A stretch of DNA of 64,000 nucleotides from assembly GCA_963674835.2 (NCBI GenBank), contig CAXXKC010000003.1, forward strand, positions 930,001 to 994,000, in the 5' to 3' direction. Made by a program: the position numbers and the translations under genes. Positions 31,276 to 39,385 of this stretch are shown piece by piece; position 1 is the first letter of the stretch; each line of letters starts with the position of its first letter. Origin of the DNA: G963674835 sp963674835. GTDB lineage: Bacteria; Planctomycetota; Planctomycetia; Pirellulales; Thermoguttaceae. The notes beneath the pieces were generated by a model. It ran no database searches. It was not told where the DNA came from and saw only the letters and a list, made by a program, of their open reading frames with translations.

Positions 31276-31781
31276 CCCGCCAAAGTGGCGTACCCCGCCC
31301 CGCTATAATACCTTCGGGGTTTGCGACTCGACCGCTCGCCTCGGGCGGGAGCCAGTATCCCCCTTACACCTTAACGAGGCACTTACTGGCGTCTTTTCCA
31401 CATTCTTGTTACCCTAGACGGTGGAGTTTCTATTCAATCGATGCTCTGGTCGGGTGGCTGCCCGCCGAGAGCCTGGTGATTTGTCGGAGTTCCCGCGTCA
31501 GCTTGAGTGTCACTGCCGCTCTTCCCCGCAGCGCCGATCGCCCGCCGAAGAGCTGACCTTGGCACCTGCCGAGCGAAAACCGACTAAACTCTAGGTACAT
31601 TCCGTGCAGCCCGCGGTCAGCGGATCAGCCAGGGAGTGGCGCGTGGCATTCTCATCGCCAAATTGCTCTCATCTCATTGGCAAGGTAGGGTTAGTGTCGC
31701 TTCGACTGTCCTTCGACCTCCGGTACCCGATTCCTACACGGAAGCGCGTTGCCCTCGGCGCGTGCGGTTGCGACCCTCGAT
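31276..31781 (+). promoter_or_regulatory. Long leader region upstream of the Ser/Thr kinase
   Basis: About 500 bases without a credible gene. A perfect TATAAT at 31304-31309 is the best -10 candidate (weak -35 CAAAGT 17 bases upstream) and would give a leader of over 450 bases. TTGTTA at about 31407 with TCTATT 17 bases downstream is a second candidate. The stretch is less C-biased than its surroundings. No known RNA family was recognised. Confidence 0.35.
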
Positions 31782-33353
31782 ATGGCCAAACCGGGAACTG
31801 ACAGCTTCCTCGATCTTGTGCGGCGCAGTTGCCTCGTCGAGCCCGATCAGCTCGACCGGCTCCTGGCGCAGCTCAACCAACAGGAGCCCGAAAAGGTCTC
31901 CGACCCGGAGTTCGTCTGCGATCACCTCATCGAGGCCGGTCTGCTCACCCGCTGGCAATGCGATCGCCTACGCGAAGGCCGTTACAAGGGCTTCTTCCTC
32001 AAAAAATACAAGCTGCTCGATCACATCGGCAGCGGCGGAATGAGTCACGTCTACCTCGCCGAGCACGTGCTCATGCGACGCCGCGTCGCCATCAAGGTCC
32101 TTCCCAAGCAGCGCGTCAAAGACACCTCCTACCTCAGCCGCTTCCAGCGCGAGGCCTTGGCCGCCGCCGCTCTCGACCATCCCAACATCGTCCGCGCCTA
32201 CGACATCGACAACGACGGCCAAAACCACTTCTTCGTCATGGAGTACATCGAGGGCCAGGACCTCCAGGCGCTCGTCCGAAGCAAGGGCCCGCTCGACTAC
32301 GCCGTCGCCGCCGACTACATCCGCCAGGCCGCCAACGGGCTGGAACACGCCCACTCCGCCGGGCTCATCCATCGCGACATCAAGCCGGCCAACCTCCTCG
32401 TCGACAAAGCCAACGTCGTCAAGGTCCTCGACCTCGGCTTGGCCCGCTTCTCCGAAGACGACCACGCGTCCCTCACCCTCAAATACGACGAAACCGTCCT
32501 CGGAACCGCCGACTATCTCGCCCCCGAACAGGCCCGCGACAGCCACGGCGTCGACGCCCGAGCCGATGTCTACGGCCTTGGCTGCTCGCTCTATTTCCTC
32601 CTCACCGGCCATCCTCCCTTCACCGAAGGGACCCTCCCCCAGCGCTTGATGCAGCATCAAAACGCTCCCCCGCCGAGCATCTACAAGGACCGGCCCGATG
32701 CTCCCGAGGATCTCGTGGCGATCTGCTTGAAGATGATGGCCAAGAAGCCCGCCGACCGGCAGCAGACGGCGGCCGAAGTCGCTCAGGATCTTGTCGGCTG
32801 GCTCCACGCCCACGGCATCCACGTCGAATCCAGCATCTCCGGCCCCGGCTCCTCCGCCAAGCTGGCCGTCGGCGCCCCGCGAACCTCGTCCACTTCCGAC
32901 TCCGGCACCGCCCGCAAGGCGGCCCCTGTCGCCCGCACCTCTTACGACCCGTCCTCCAGCAGCCTCCTCCGCGCGCGGCCCCTCACCGACGACTCTCCTT
33001 CCGATTCCAGCAAGCGCGCTACCGCCCGATCGCCACAACCGCGAACCGGCCCCGCCGCACCGGGCGCCCTCCCCATCGCCCAACCCCTCGACCAGCACGC
33101 GTCCGCCCAACCGGCCACCCAAGAGGAACAGGAACTCGAGCTTCCCGACACGCTCCTCCAAGCCGATTGGACCGTCCTCTCTCAGCTCTGCGCCGGCCCA
33201 ACCGTCGAACACCCCCAGCCGGCCCTCGGCCACCAGGCCTTGCAGCGTCAGCCATCCAAGAAGAACGACCTCTCGCTCCTTTGGCTCTCCATCGGAGCTG
33301 GCATTTTTCTCGCCTTCGCCATTCTCATCCTCGTCTTCATGGCGATCCGCTAG
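31782..33353 (+). CDS. Membrane-anchored Ser/Thr protein kinase (PknB type)
   Basis: The 523-residue product has an N-terminal planctomycete-type helical region (about 1-75), then a Hanks-type kinase. It has the G-loop IGSGGMSHVYLAEH, catalytic K105 in VAIKVL, HRDIKPANLL at 197-206, DLGLAR at 217-222 (DLG for DFG, common in these bacteria) and GTADYLAPEQARD. A Ser/Pro/Ala-rich linker of about 120 residues leads to one C-terminal membrane segment (LLWLSIGAGIFLAFAILILVFMAI) with almost nothing beyond it, so the kinase faces the cytoplasm and has no sensor domain. The ATG at 31782 was chosen over a TTG at 31749. The TAG stop is the edge of a dispersed repeat. Confidence 0.93.
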   Translation: MAKPGTDSFLDLVRRSCLVEPDQLDRLLAQLNQQEPEKVSDPEFVCDHLIEAGLLTRWQCDRLREGRYKGFFLKKYKLLDHIGSGGMSHVYLAEHVLMRRRVAIKVLPKQRVKDTSYLSRFQREALAAAALDHPNIVRAYDIDNDGQNHFFVMEYIEGQDLQALVRSKGPLDYAVAADYIRQAANGLEHAHSAGLIHRDIKPANLLVDKANVVKVLDLGLARFSEDDHASLTLKYDETVLGTADYLAPEQARDSHGVDARADVYGLGCSLYFLLTGHPPFTEGTLPQRLMQHQNAPPPSIYKDRPDAPEDLVAICLKMMAKKPADRQQTAAEVAQDLVGWLHAHGIHVESSISGPGSSAKLAVGAPRTSSTSDSGTARKAAPVARTSYDPSSSSLLRARPLTDDSPSDSSKRATARSPQPRTGPAAPGALPIAQPLDQHASAQPATQEEQELELPDTLLQADWTVLSQLCAGPTVEHPQPALGHQALQRQPSKKNDLSLLWLSIGAGIFLAFAILILVFMAIR

Positions 33354-33440
33354 AGCGCGTTCGGCGTAACGGCAGCGTGTGTTTCGCTCTCCAAACCACA
33401 GAAACATGCCGCCGCGAACGCTGCCGCTACGTGCCACACG
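33351..33440. repeat. CTAG-bounded dispersed repeat, copy C
   Basis: Begins CTAGAGCGCGTTCGGCGTAA and continues with the family core (GCGTGTGTTTCGCTCTCC, CCGCCGCGAACGCTGCCG). It diverges at the right end, where GTGCCACACGAAC replaces GTGCGACACGCACTAG. The initial TAG is the stop codon of the kinase gene. Confidence 0.8.
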
Positions 33441-33511
33441 AACAAAGCCTCGCCCAGTTCCTCTCCGGACAGACCGACCGCGCCCCGATGTTCTTCGAAT
33501 GGCGAACCATC

Positions 33512-33539
33512 TTGCTTTTCGGCGCAATCATACTATCAT
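33512..33539 (+). promoter_or_regulatory. Predicted promoter of the EamA transporter gene
   Basis: TTGCTT (33512-33517), 16-base spacer, TATCAT (33534-33539). The start would be near 33546, about 43 bases before the ATG at 33589. Confidence 0.45.
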
Positions 33540-33588
33540 ATGAACTTTGACCATCCCACTGCGATCGCCAGGCGGAAGCAAGCCCGCC

Positions 33589-34503
33589 ATGGACACGTCC
33601 GTGTTCCACCCTCAGACCAACTTCAACGCCTTCTTTCTCGTTGCCCTCGCCGCCACCGTCGCCTACGCCGTCCAAGGAACCCTTCTCGCAGGCTTCTTCC
33701 GGCGTCTCGATCGGCTTTCGGTCGTCACCTATCGCGGCCTCGCACTCGGGCTGACCCTGCTCCCCCTCTTGCTCTTCATCGGCCCCGTCGAGCCGTCCGC
33801 CGCGATGAGGATGGCCCCCTTCATCCTGGCGGCCGCGGCTGTGGCCGCCGTCGGCAACTGGTGCGGCGGCCTTGCCTACAGCTTCCTCCCCGTCGGAATC
33901 GCCAGCGCCCTGGCGATGAGCTTCGCCGCGGTCGTCTCGGGCTTCATCGGTTTCGCCGTCCTTGGCGAATCCCTCCACCTCGCGCAGCTCGCCTTCGTCG
34001 GTCTCACGCTCAGCGGAATCGTGGCCCTCGGCGCGGCCCGCTCCACCGGTCCGCTTCCCCGCGAGTACAACGTCCCCTTCGGAATCCTTCACAGCCTCTT
34101 GTTCGGCGGCCTCACCGGCATCGCCTTCGCCCTCATCGGCTGCTCGTCACGGCAGGTCCATCCGTTTCTCGTCGCCTACTCGTACGAGTTCCTCACCGGT
34201 ATCGTCGCTGGCGCCATCGCCATTGCCCGCGGCTTCATCGGCGGCAATCCCCTCTCCACCATTTCCCGCAGCGACTTCACCAAGATCCTCGCCGTCACCT
34301 CGCCGACCATCGTCGGAACCGGCTGTTTCGCCGTCGCCGTCAGCATCGGCCCCGTCGCCTTGGCCACCGCCATCCTCAGCACGATGATGGTCTTCAAGAC
34401 CCTCCTGGCCATGGCCGTATATCACGAGCGTCCCACCGTGCGACAATGGTGCCTGCTCGCCTTCGTCTGCGCCACCGTCATCGGCCTGAAGCTCTCCTCC
34501 TAG
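33589..34503 (+). CDS. EamA/DMT-superfamily transporter
   Basis: Integral membrane protein of 304 residues with about ten hydrophobic segments arranged as two EamA-like halves (first half AAVVSGFIGFAVLGESLHLAQLAF, second half AILSTMMVFKTLLAMAVYHERPTVRQWCL). The repeated '...E..' near the end of each half is typical of drug/metabolite transporters. Substrate unknown. The ATG at 33589 lies downstream of a plausible promoter; a TTG at 33547 would add 14 residues. The gene is convergent with larE, whose end lies 18 bases away. Confidence 0.82.
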   Translation: MDTSVFHPQTNFNAFFLVALAATVAYAVQGTLLAGFFRRLDRLSVVTYRGLALGLTLLPLLLFIGPVEPSAAMRMAPFILAAAAVAAVGNWCGGLAYSFLPVGIASALAMSFAAVVSGFIGFAVLGESLHLAQLAFVGLTLSGIVALGAARSTGPLPREYNVPFGILHSLLFGGLTGIAFALIGCSSRQVHPFLVAYSYEFLTGIVAGAIAIARGFIGGNPLSTISRSDFTKILAVTSPTIVGTGCFAVAVSIGPVALATAILSTMMVFKTLLAMAVYHERPTVRQWCLLAFVCATVIGLKLSS

Positions 34504-34520
34504 GCCGTCACGCACGGCCT

Positions 34521-35372
34521 CTACCGACGCAGCACCTGGAGCGACTCTGGCGGCAGCACTTCGTTCAGACTCCCCGAGCGAAAGCCGGCCAGGTCCACAG
34601 CCACGTACTTGAATCCCGCCGCCTTCAACTCATCCAGCACCTCACGGCGCAATACGCCATCGGCAAAGCGCGCCAGCGCCTCCGGCGCCACTTCGATCCG
34701 CGCCAGATCCCCCTTGTGATAGCGGACTCGCAACGGCTGAAACCCTCGTTCGCGCAGAAATCGCTCCGCGCGATCGATCATCGCCAGCCGCTCCGCAGTG
34801 ACCGCCTCGCCGTACGCGATCCGGCTGCTCAAACACGGAGTCGCCGGCTTGTCCCAGATCGGAATCTGCCACGCCTGCGCCAGTTGCCGTAGGTCCGTCT
34901 TGCTCAGGCCGCATTCGGCCAAGGGACTCCGCACGCGCCGCTCCCGCGCAGCCCTCATCCCTGGACGGTGCTCGCCGTGATCGTCCACGTTCGAACCGTC
35001 GACCACCACCGCTGCGCCCAATCGCTCCGCAAGCGCCTCGACCCGGCGAAACAGTTCCGTCTTGCAGTGATAGCAGCGATCCGGCGTGTTCTTCTGATAC
35101 TCCGGATCCGACACCTCCTCCGTCGCCAGCACTTCATGTCGAATGCCGATCGTCGCCACCAGCTTCCGGCACTCCTCCAACTCGCCCGCCGCCAGACTGG
35201 CGCTGGCCCCCGTCGCCGCGACGGCCTTTTCTCCCAACGCCATCTGCGCCGCCTTGGCCAACACCGTGCTGTCCAATCCCCCGGAAAACGCCACCACGCA
35301 ACTGCCATAACTCCGCAGCAGTTCCAGCAGTCGATCGCGCTTACCCGCCAATTCTTCCGCTAGTTCGCTCAT
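34521..35372 (-). CDS. larE: LarE, ATP-dependent sulfur transferase for nickel-pincer cofactor
   Basis: PP-loop enzyme that adenylylates and sulfurates the P2CMN precursor during synthesis of the nickel-pincer nucleotide of lactate racemase-type enzymes. The 283-residue product has the PP-loop VVAFSGGLDSTVLAKAAQ, the DRCYHCKTELF motif and the Cys-containing motif KPATPCLSSRI. In sacrificial LarE proteins the Cys of this last motif gives up its sulfur. The ATG at 35372 starts the conserved MSELAEELAGKRDRLLELL helix. The start region is the downstream unit of a 77-base tandem duplication. The gene is separated from larB-nnrD-DUF2784 by a promoter/terminator unit. No larC is in the window. Confidence 0.92.
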   Translation of the reverse strand: MSELAEELAGKRDRLLELLRSYGSCVVAFSGGLDSTVLAKAAQMALGEKAVAATGASASLAAGELEECRKLVATIGIRHEVLATEEVSDPEYQKNTPDRCYHCKTELFRRVEALAERLGAAVVVDGSNVDDHGEHRPGMRAARERRVRSPLAECGLSKTDLRQLAQAWQIPIWDKPATPCLSSRIAYGEAVTAERLAMIDRAERFLRERGFQPLRVRYHKGDLARIEVAPEALARFADGVLRREVLDELKAAGFKYVAVDLAGFRSGSLNEVLPPESLQVLRR

Positions 35373-35473
35373 GTTCCACTTAACCGCGCTCAGCGCAGTT
35401 CCACCAGTCGATCGACCTTGCCAATCAATCCCTCCGCTCGTTCGCTCCTGTTCCACTTAACCATGCTCGGCGC
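35320..35473. repeat. 77-base imperfect tandem duplication covering the larE start
   Basis: Two adjacent units, 35320-35396 and 35397-35473. Each begins AGTTCCA(G/C)CAGTCGATCG and ends GTTCCACTTAACC plus GCTC(A/G)GCGC. The first unit holds the real larE start codon and first codons; in the second the ATG has become AGG. Divergence is concentrated in the middle of the unit. Confidence 0.85.
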
Positions 35474-35475
35474 AT

Positions 35476-35525
35476 AAAAAAGGGCCCTCCACCGCAATGC
35501 CGTGGCGATGCGTTTTTGAGAGCCC
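35476..35525 (-). terminator. Intrinsic terminator between a small transcription unit and larE
   Basis: On the minus strand GGGCTCTC (35518-35525) pairs with GAGGGCCC (35482-35489) through one G-U wobble, enclosing a smaller CCAC/GTGG hairpin. It is followed directly by six T (35481-35476). It lies 103 bases before the larE ATG. Confidence 0.75.
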
Positions 35526-35617
35526 GTCGTCTAAAGGGGGCGACCTGGACCCCGAGTTGTGTGATCCGCTCCTTGCCGTAAGGGCCGGTCTGCGGCTATA
35601 CACGCGGCCGAGGTCAA

Positions 35618-35695
35618 TTATTCAGGCACCCAACGGGCAACGTATCGGCTCACCAAATTGTTGGCATCGGCAGCACGAGCATGGTAGAGGACCAT
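35618..35695 (-). CDS. Small ORF (25 codons) in the larE leader
   Basis: Starts MVLYHARA and ends RYVARWVPE before TAA. It lies about 55 bases after the predicted transcription start and before the structured part of the unit. Several codons end in T (GCT, CGT, GTT, CCT), unlike the C-ending codons of neighbouring genes. The ribosome-binding site is weak (GGGA ten bases upstream). It could be a leader peptide, a small protein or chance. No amino-acid run hints at a sensed metabolite. Confidence 0.35.
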   Translation of the reverse strand: MVLYHARAADANNLVSRYVARWVPE

Positions 35696-35755
35696 GACCA
35701 AGAGTCCCAACGGTGCGGCCGAAACCACCCTCGATGCGACTCACGGCTGCCGTGT

Positions 35756-35784
35756 ATTCTACCAGACCCCCTCTGTCCGGGCAA
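35756..35784 (-). promoter_or_regulatory. Predicted extended -10 promoter of the larE leader/sRNA unit
   Basis: Minus-strand TTGCCC (35779-35784), 17-base spacer ending TGG, TAGAAT (35756-35761), i.e. an extended TGn -10. It begins 17 bases after the DUF2784 stop and drives transcription toward larE. Confidence 0.65.
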
Positions 35785-35801
35785 GGAAGCCATTCTCCCG
35801 C

Positions 35802-36221
35802 TCAGCGTGCCGTTCCCGCCTCGCGCTTCCGCCAAGGCCACCGCGGCGGCGACACAATCCACGTCGCCAGAACCAATCCGCAAAACGCGCAATATGCCAA
35901 CGTGAACACCCATGGCGGCGCACGGTAGAACAACAACTCGTGCACCCAATACCCGATAAACGAGCCCTCATGCGCCGCGCCGCCGCCTTGCGCCCGCCAC
36001 GAGCTCTCCAGCGTCGTCAACGGACAGGCGATCCCCAACACCGCCTCCGCCGCCACCAGCCCGATCATCGCTAAGTGAATCGCGCGAAACCAGAAGTTCC
36101 CGATCCACCGCCAGCCGAGCACGATCCCCAGCAAGATCGCCAGCAGTCCGCCGATCACCACCAACACATACACCGCGTGCAACACGACGATCACGTCGGC
36201 CAGAAACCGATACGCGTTCAT
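35802..36221 (-). CDS. DUF2784-like small membrane protein
   Basis: The 139-residue product begins MNAYRFLADVIVVLHAVYVLVVIGG and has four hydrophobic segments, the LHAVYVLVVIGGLLAI stretch, the WRWIGNFWFRAIHLAMIG segment and ACPLTTLE, all features of DUF2784 proteins, whose function is unknown. The ATG at 36221 lies one base after the nnrD stop, so it is the third gene of the larB-nnrD-DUF2784 operon. Its place between lar genes might be chance. The C-terminus is basic (PPRWPWRKREAGTAR). Confidence 0.8.
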   Translation of the reverse strand: MNAYRFLADVIVVLHAVYVLVVIGGLLAILLGIVLGWRWIGNFWFRAIHLAMIGLVAAEAVLGIACPLTTLESSWRAQGGGAAHEGSFIGYWVHELLFYRAPPWVFTLAYCAFCGLVLATWIVSPPRWPWRKREAGTAR

Positions 36222-36222
36222 C

Positions 36223-37134
36223 TTATCGACCTTGCTGTCGCCGAAGCTCGGCAAACGCCCCCGGCAAGTGGCCCACCAGGTCGCTGGCCACCAACGATTC
36301 CTGGCCCACCTGCTCGGCCGCCAAATCGCCCGCCAATCCGTGCAGATACACCGCCAGCCGTGCTGCGTCCCACGTCACCCACTTCTGGCTCAACAGCGAC
36401 GCTGCCAAACCCGTCAGCACGTCGCCCGACCCACCGGTGGCCATTCCCGCGTTGCCCGTCGTGTTGTTCGTTCGCCGCACGCCGTCGGTCACCAACGTGC
36501 GATGCCCCTTCAGCACCATCACCACCCCGGTCTTCGCCGCCAGCCTCACCGCGGCCGCCTCGCGCTGCTCGATCGCCCCGGCCCGCTCCGCGCCGATCAG
36601 CCGCGCAAACTCCCCGGGATGCGGCGTCAGAATCCGCGGACCGCCCGGATGCTCCAACACGTCCGGCCGCTCCGAAATCGCGTTCAGCGCGTCCGCGTCG
36701 ACGACCATCGGCAGCGCCACGCTCTGGTATAGCCAACGCACCAGCGCATCCAACCCCAGCGACCTGCCTAACCCCGGCCCCAGAGCCACGGCCGTCGCAC
36801 GCGCAACTGCCGTCCCCAGCAGCGCCCGCGCATCCAGGCTGATCCGTCCCGCTCGATCCGACGGCAACGGCATGGTCAGATACGACGGCTCCGCAGCAGC
36901 CACCGTGTTCAAGCACACATCTGCCACCGCCAGCCGCACCAGCCCCGCGCCGCCCCTCAACGCCGCCATCCCCGCCAGAGCCGCCGCGCCGGTCATCCCC
37001 CGCGACCCACCAATCACCAGCGCCGTGCCAAAGCTCCCCTTGTGGCTGTCTGGATCGCGTTCCGGCAACCGCGGCAACGTCGCCGCTGTGATTTCGTCTC
37101 CCGACGCCGGCGGCAACGAAACGTCGTCCGTCAT
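36223..37134 (-). CDS. nnrD: NnrD, ADP/ATP-dependent NAD(P)H-hydrate dehydratase
   Basis: Ribokinase-fold repair enzyme that dehydrates damaged S-NADHX/NADPHX. The 303-residue product has DSHKGSFGTALVIGGSRGMTGAAALAGMAALRGGAGLV at its N-terminus (read in parts), VALGPGLGRS, VVDADALNAIS, ILTPHPGEFARLIG, VLKGHRTLVTDG and the catalytic NAGMATGGSGDVLTG motif. Only the dehydratase domain is present; the epimerase domain often fused to it is missing. The ATG at 37134 overlaps the larB stop as ATGA. Linkage to larB suggests the locus was grouped around nicotinate-derived nucleotides. Confidence 0.94.
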   Translation of the reverse strand: MTDDVSLPPASGDEITAATLPRLPERDPDSHKGSFGTALVIGGSRGMTGAAALAGMAALRGGAGLVRLAVADVCLNTVAAAEPSYLTMPLPSDRAGRISLDARALLGTAVARATAVALGPGLGRSLGLDALVRWLYQSVALPMVVDADALNAISERPDVLEHPGGPRILTPHPGEFARLIGAERAGAIEQREAAAVRLAAKTGVVMVLKGHRTLVTDGVRRTNNTTGNAGMATGGSGDVLTGLAASLLSQKWVTWDAARLAVYLHGLAGDLAAEQVGQESLVASDLVGHLPGAFAELRRQQGR

Positions 37135-37904
37135 GGCTTGCGACCCCGCGCAACGTTCTTGGCGATCAACCCGGCCAGATACCCGCCCTTGAATCCCGCG
37201 TCGATGTTCACCACCGTCACGTTCGACGCGCAACTGTTGAGCATCCCCAGCAGTGCCGCCAAACCACCAAAGCTCGCCCCATAGCCGACGCTCGTCGGCA
37301 CGCCGATCACCGGGCACGCCACATGGCCGCCCACCACGCTCGGCAGCGCCCCTTCCATGCCGGCCACCACGACCACCGCGTCGGCCGACCGCAGATGCCC
37401 AAGGTTGGCCGTCAGCCGGTGCGGCCCCGCCACGCCAACGTCGTGAACCATGACCACTTCGGCCCCCGTCCAAAGCGCCGTCTCTCGCGCCTCTTCCGCC
37501 ACCGGCAGATCACTCGTCCCGGCCGTCACAATGGCCACCCGTCCTCCGCTGCTCGGCTGCTCCCCTCCTGCCGCAGCCACCCGGAACGTCCGGCCCAGTG
37601 CGTTGTACTTGCCGCTTTCGAACTTCGCCAGAAGCTCGGTTGCCTGCTCCGGCGACACCCTAGTCGCCAGCACCTCGTGCCCGCTTTCCAGCAGCGCACC
37701 GAAGATCTTGACCATCGCCGGGACGCTCTTCCCTTGGGCGAACACCACCTCCGGAAAGCCGCACCGACCGGCCCGATCCAGGTCGATCTGTGCCTCGCCC
37801 ACGTCGGCAATCGTCTGGGGGCTCATCTGCCGCGCGAACTCGGCGACCGACAATTCTCCCCCCAAAAGCTGCTTCGCCAATTGCTCAATCTCATGTGTGT
37901 TCAT
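37131..37904 (-). CDS. larB: LarB, P2CMN synthase (nickel-pincer cofactor)
   Basis: Carboxylates and hydrolyses nicotinic acid adenine dinucleotide to P2CMN, the first step of nickel-pincer nucleotide synthesis; it is related to the PurE fold. The 257-residue product shows DLDRAGRCGFPEVVFAQGKS, VAIVTAGTSDLPVAEEA, VHDVGVAGPHRLTANL, VVVAGMEGALPSVVGGHVACPVIGVPTSVGYGASF (in parts) and INSCA-like NSCASNVTVVNIDAGFKGGYLA. The ATG at 37904 was chosen over one 63 bases upstream. It is first in larB-nnrD-DUF2784, with larE after a terminator. The substrate-racemase (larA homologue) and larC are not visible. Confidence 0.94.
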   Translation of the reverse strand: MNTHEIEQLAKQLLGGELSVAEFARQMSPQTIADVGEAQIDLDRAGRCGFPEVVFAQGKSVPAMVKIFGALLESGHEVLATRVSPEQATELLAKFESGKYNALGRTFRVAAAGGEQPSSGGRVAIVTAGTSDLPVAEEARETALWTGAEVVMVHDVGVAGPHRLTANLGHLRSADAVVVVAGMEGALPSVVGGHVACPVIGVPTSVGYGASFGGLAALLGMLNSCASNVTVVNIDAGFKGGYLAGLIAKNVARGRKP

Positions 37905-38108
37905 ACTGTTCCATCGTACCTTTCCTTCCGAGGCATGGAAACCAAATCCACTCCGTCCACCCCCCATCCCGAGCCACTTCTCACCACGGCCCGCGGCCCC
38001 CGTGGCACCCTTGCCGCACCCTCACGCGTCGCCCAAAACATCCTCCACCTTGCCAGATCCTCCCCCACCGCATACCCTGTGGACACTTCGCTTCCCCTGG
38101 AGAGTCAG

Positions 38109-39203
38109 ATGACCGACCGCTACCAGCTACGCCGCGATCGACTCCGAAGCGCCCTGCGCAAGACCGGAGCGCAGGCAATCCTCGTCACCGACTTCACCAA
38201 CGTCACCTACCTTACAGGTTTCACCGGCGACGACAGCTACCTGCTCGTGCGCAACGATAGCGAGCTCATCCTCAGCGATCCTCGCTACTCGACCCAACTG
38301 AGCGAAGAGTGCCCAGGCCTCGAGGCCTACATTCGCAAGCCGGGCGTCGGAATGCTCCAGGCCCTGGGCAAGATCCTCCGTGCAGCCCGCATTCGCCGCC
38401 TCGCCATCGAGGGCGATTCTCTCCCCGTCGCCGTCTGCGAGCGCATCCGCTCCGAGCGGCCCCAGCCCGAAACCCTCACTACCTCCGGCCTCGTCGAACG
38501 CCTGCGCCGCACCAAAGACAAGGCCGAAATCGCCGAAATCCGCCAGGCCGTCCGCATGGCCGAAAAAGGCTTCGCCGCCATCCGTGCCACGATCCATCCC
38601 GATCAGACCGAACGCGACGTCGCCAATGAACTTGAACACCAAATGCGCCGATTCGGCGCCCGGGCGGCCGCCTTTCCGTCCATTGTCGCCGTCGGCCCAC
38701 GCGCCGCCCTCCCCCACGCCTCCCCCGGCCAGCAGAAGATCGGCGCCGCCGACTTCACCCTCATCGACTGGGGGGCCGACGGACGACTCTACCGAAGCGA
38801 CTTGACGAGAGTCCTGGTCACAGGTAGAATCTCGCCCAAACTTGAACGTATATATAGGGTTGTGTTGAAAGCCCAACTCAAGGCCATCGCCGCAATCCGT
38901 CCCGGCGCCGTCGCGGCCGACGTCGATCGTATCGCTCGTAATGTGATTGCCGAGGCCGGCTTCGGTCGATACTTTGGACATGGCCTTGGCCACGGGCTCG
39001 GGTTGCAGGTTCATGAAGCACCTCGCCTTACGGCCAACAGCCGTACGGTGCTCAAACCTGGTATGGTCGTCACCGTCGAGCCGGGAATCTATCTGCCGGG
39101 CTGGGGTGGGGTCCGCATCGAGGACGACGTCCTGGTGACCCGCGCCGGCCACGAGGTCCTTACCGGGGCCCCAAAACAGTTGGAAGAAATGCTCCTCCGC
39201 TGA
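38109..39203 (+). CDS. M24B aminopeptidase P / Xaa-Pro dipeptidase
   Basis: Dinuclear metal-dependent peptidase. The 364-residue product has the creatinase-like N-terminal domain (about 1-130, ILVTDFTNVTYLTGFTGDDSYLLV). The pita-bread catalytic domain follows with metal ligands in FTLIDWGADGRLYRSDLTR (two Asp), GHGLGHGLGLQVHE (His), VTVEPGIYLPGWGGVRIEDDVLV (two Glu). GGAGAG is placed six bases before the ATG at 38109; an open frame upstream is non-coding in character. It precedes accB-accC on the same strand, a linkage (pepP-like with acc genes) seen in many bacteria. Confidence 0.94.
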   Translation: MTDRYQLRRDRLRSALRKTGAQAILVTDFTNVTYLTGFTGDDSYLLVRNDSELILSDPRYSTQLSEECPGLEAYIRKPGVGMLQALGKILRAARIRRLAIEGDSLPVAVCERIRSERPQPETLTTSGLVERLRRTKDKAEIAEIRQAVRMAEKGFAAIRATIHPDQTERDVANELEHQMRRFGARAAAFPSIVAVGPRAALPHASPGQQKIGAADFTLIDWGADGRLYRSDLTRVLVTGRISPKLERIYRVVLKAQLKAIAAIRPGAVAADVDRIARNVIAEAGFGRYFGHGLGHGLGLQVHEAPRLTANSRTVLKPGMVVTVEPGIYLPGWGGVRIEDDVLVTRAGHEVLTGAPKQLEEMLLR

Positions 39204-39385
39204 GCGACCCGCACAAAACGGAAAACGGAATTCGAAATTCGGCCCCAGGCACCCTCGGCCGCCGCGCGTCGCCCCCCGCCGAATCCCGGCTTCCCCCGAC
39301 CGCCCCGCCAAGCCCGCCTTTCAACAAATCGCCAATTACCGCACAATAGCGCTCACCCTCGCAAGAACATCACCGGAGTACTGGC

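Larger units (their letters stand above)
35474..35749 (-). ncRNA. Candidate small RNA or attenuated leader upstream of larE
   Basis: A minus-strand unit of about 270 nt bounded by a good promoter (35756-35784) and an intrinsic terminator (35476-35525). It shows internal pairings, for example GACCTC (near 35615) with GGGGTC (near 35549) and GGCCG with CGGCC inside that arm. It matches none of the RNA families I tried to recognise (6S, SRP, tmRNA, RNase P). It may be a free-standing sRNA or a leader that controls read-through into larE. It contains the 25-codon ORF at 35618-35695. Confidence 0.5.

Noticed and set aside
35497..35697. 66-codon + strand ORF opposite the larE leader
   Set aside because: It is antisense to the promoter-terminator unit, has no ribosome-binding site and no plausible protein sequence.
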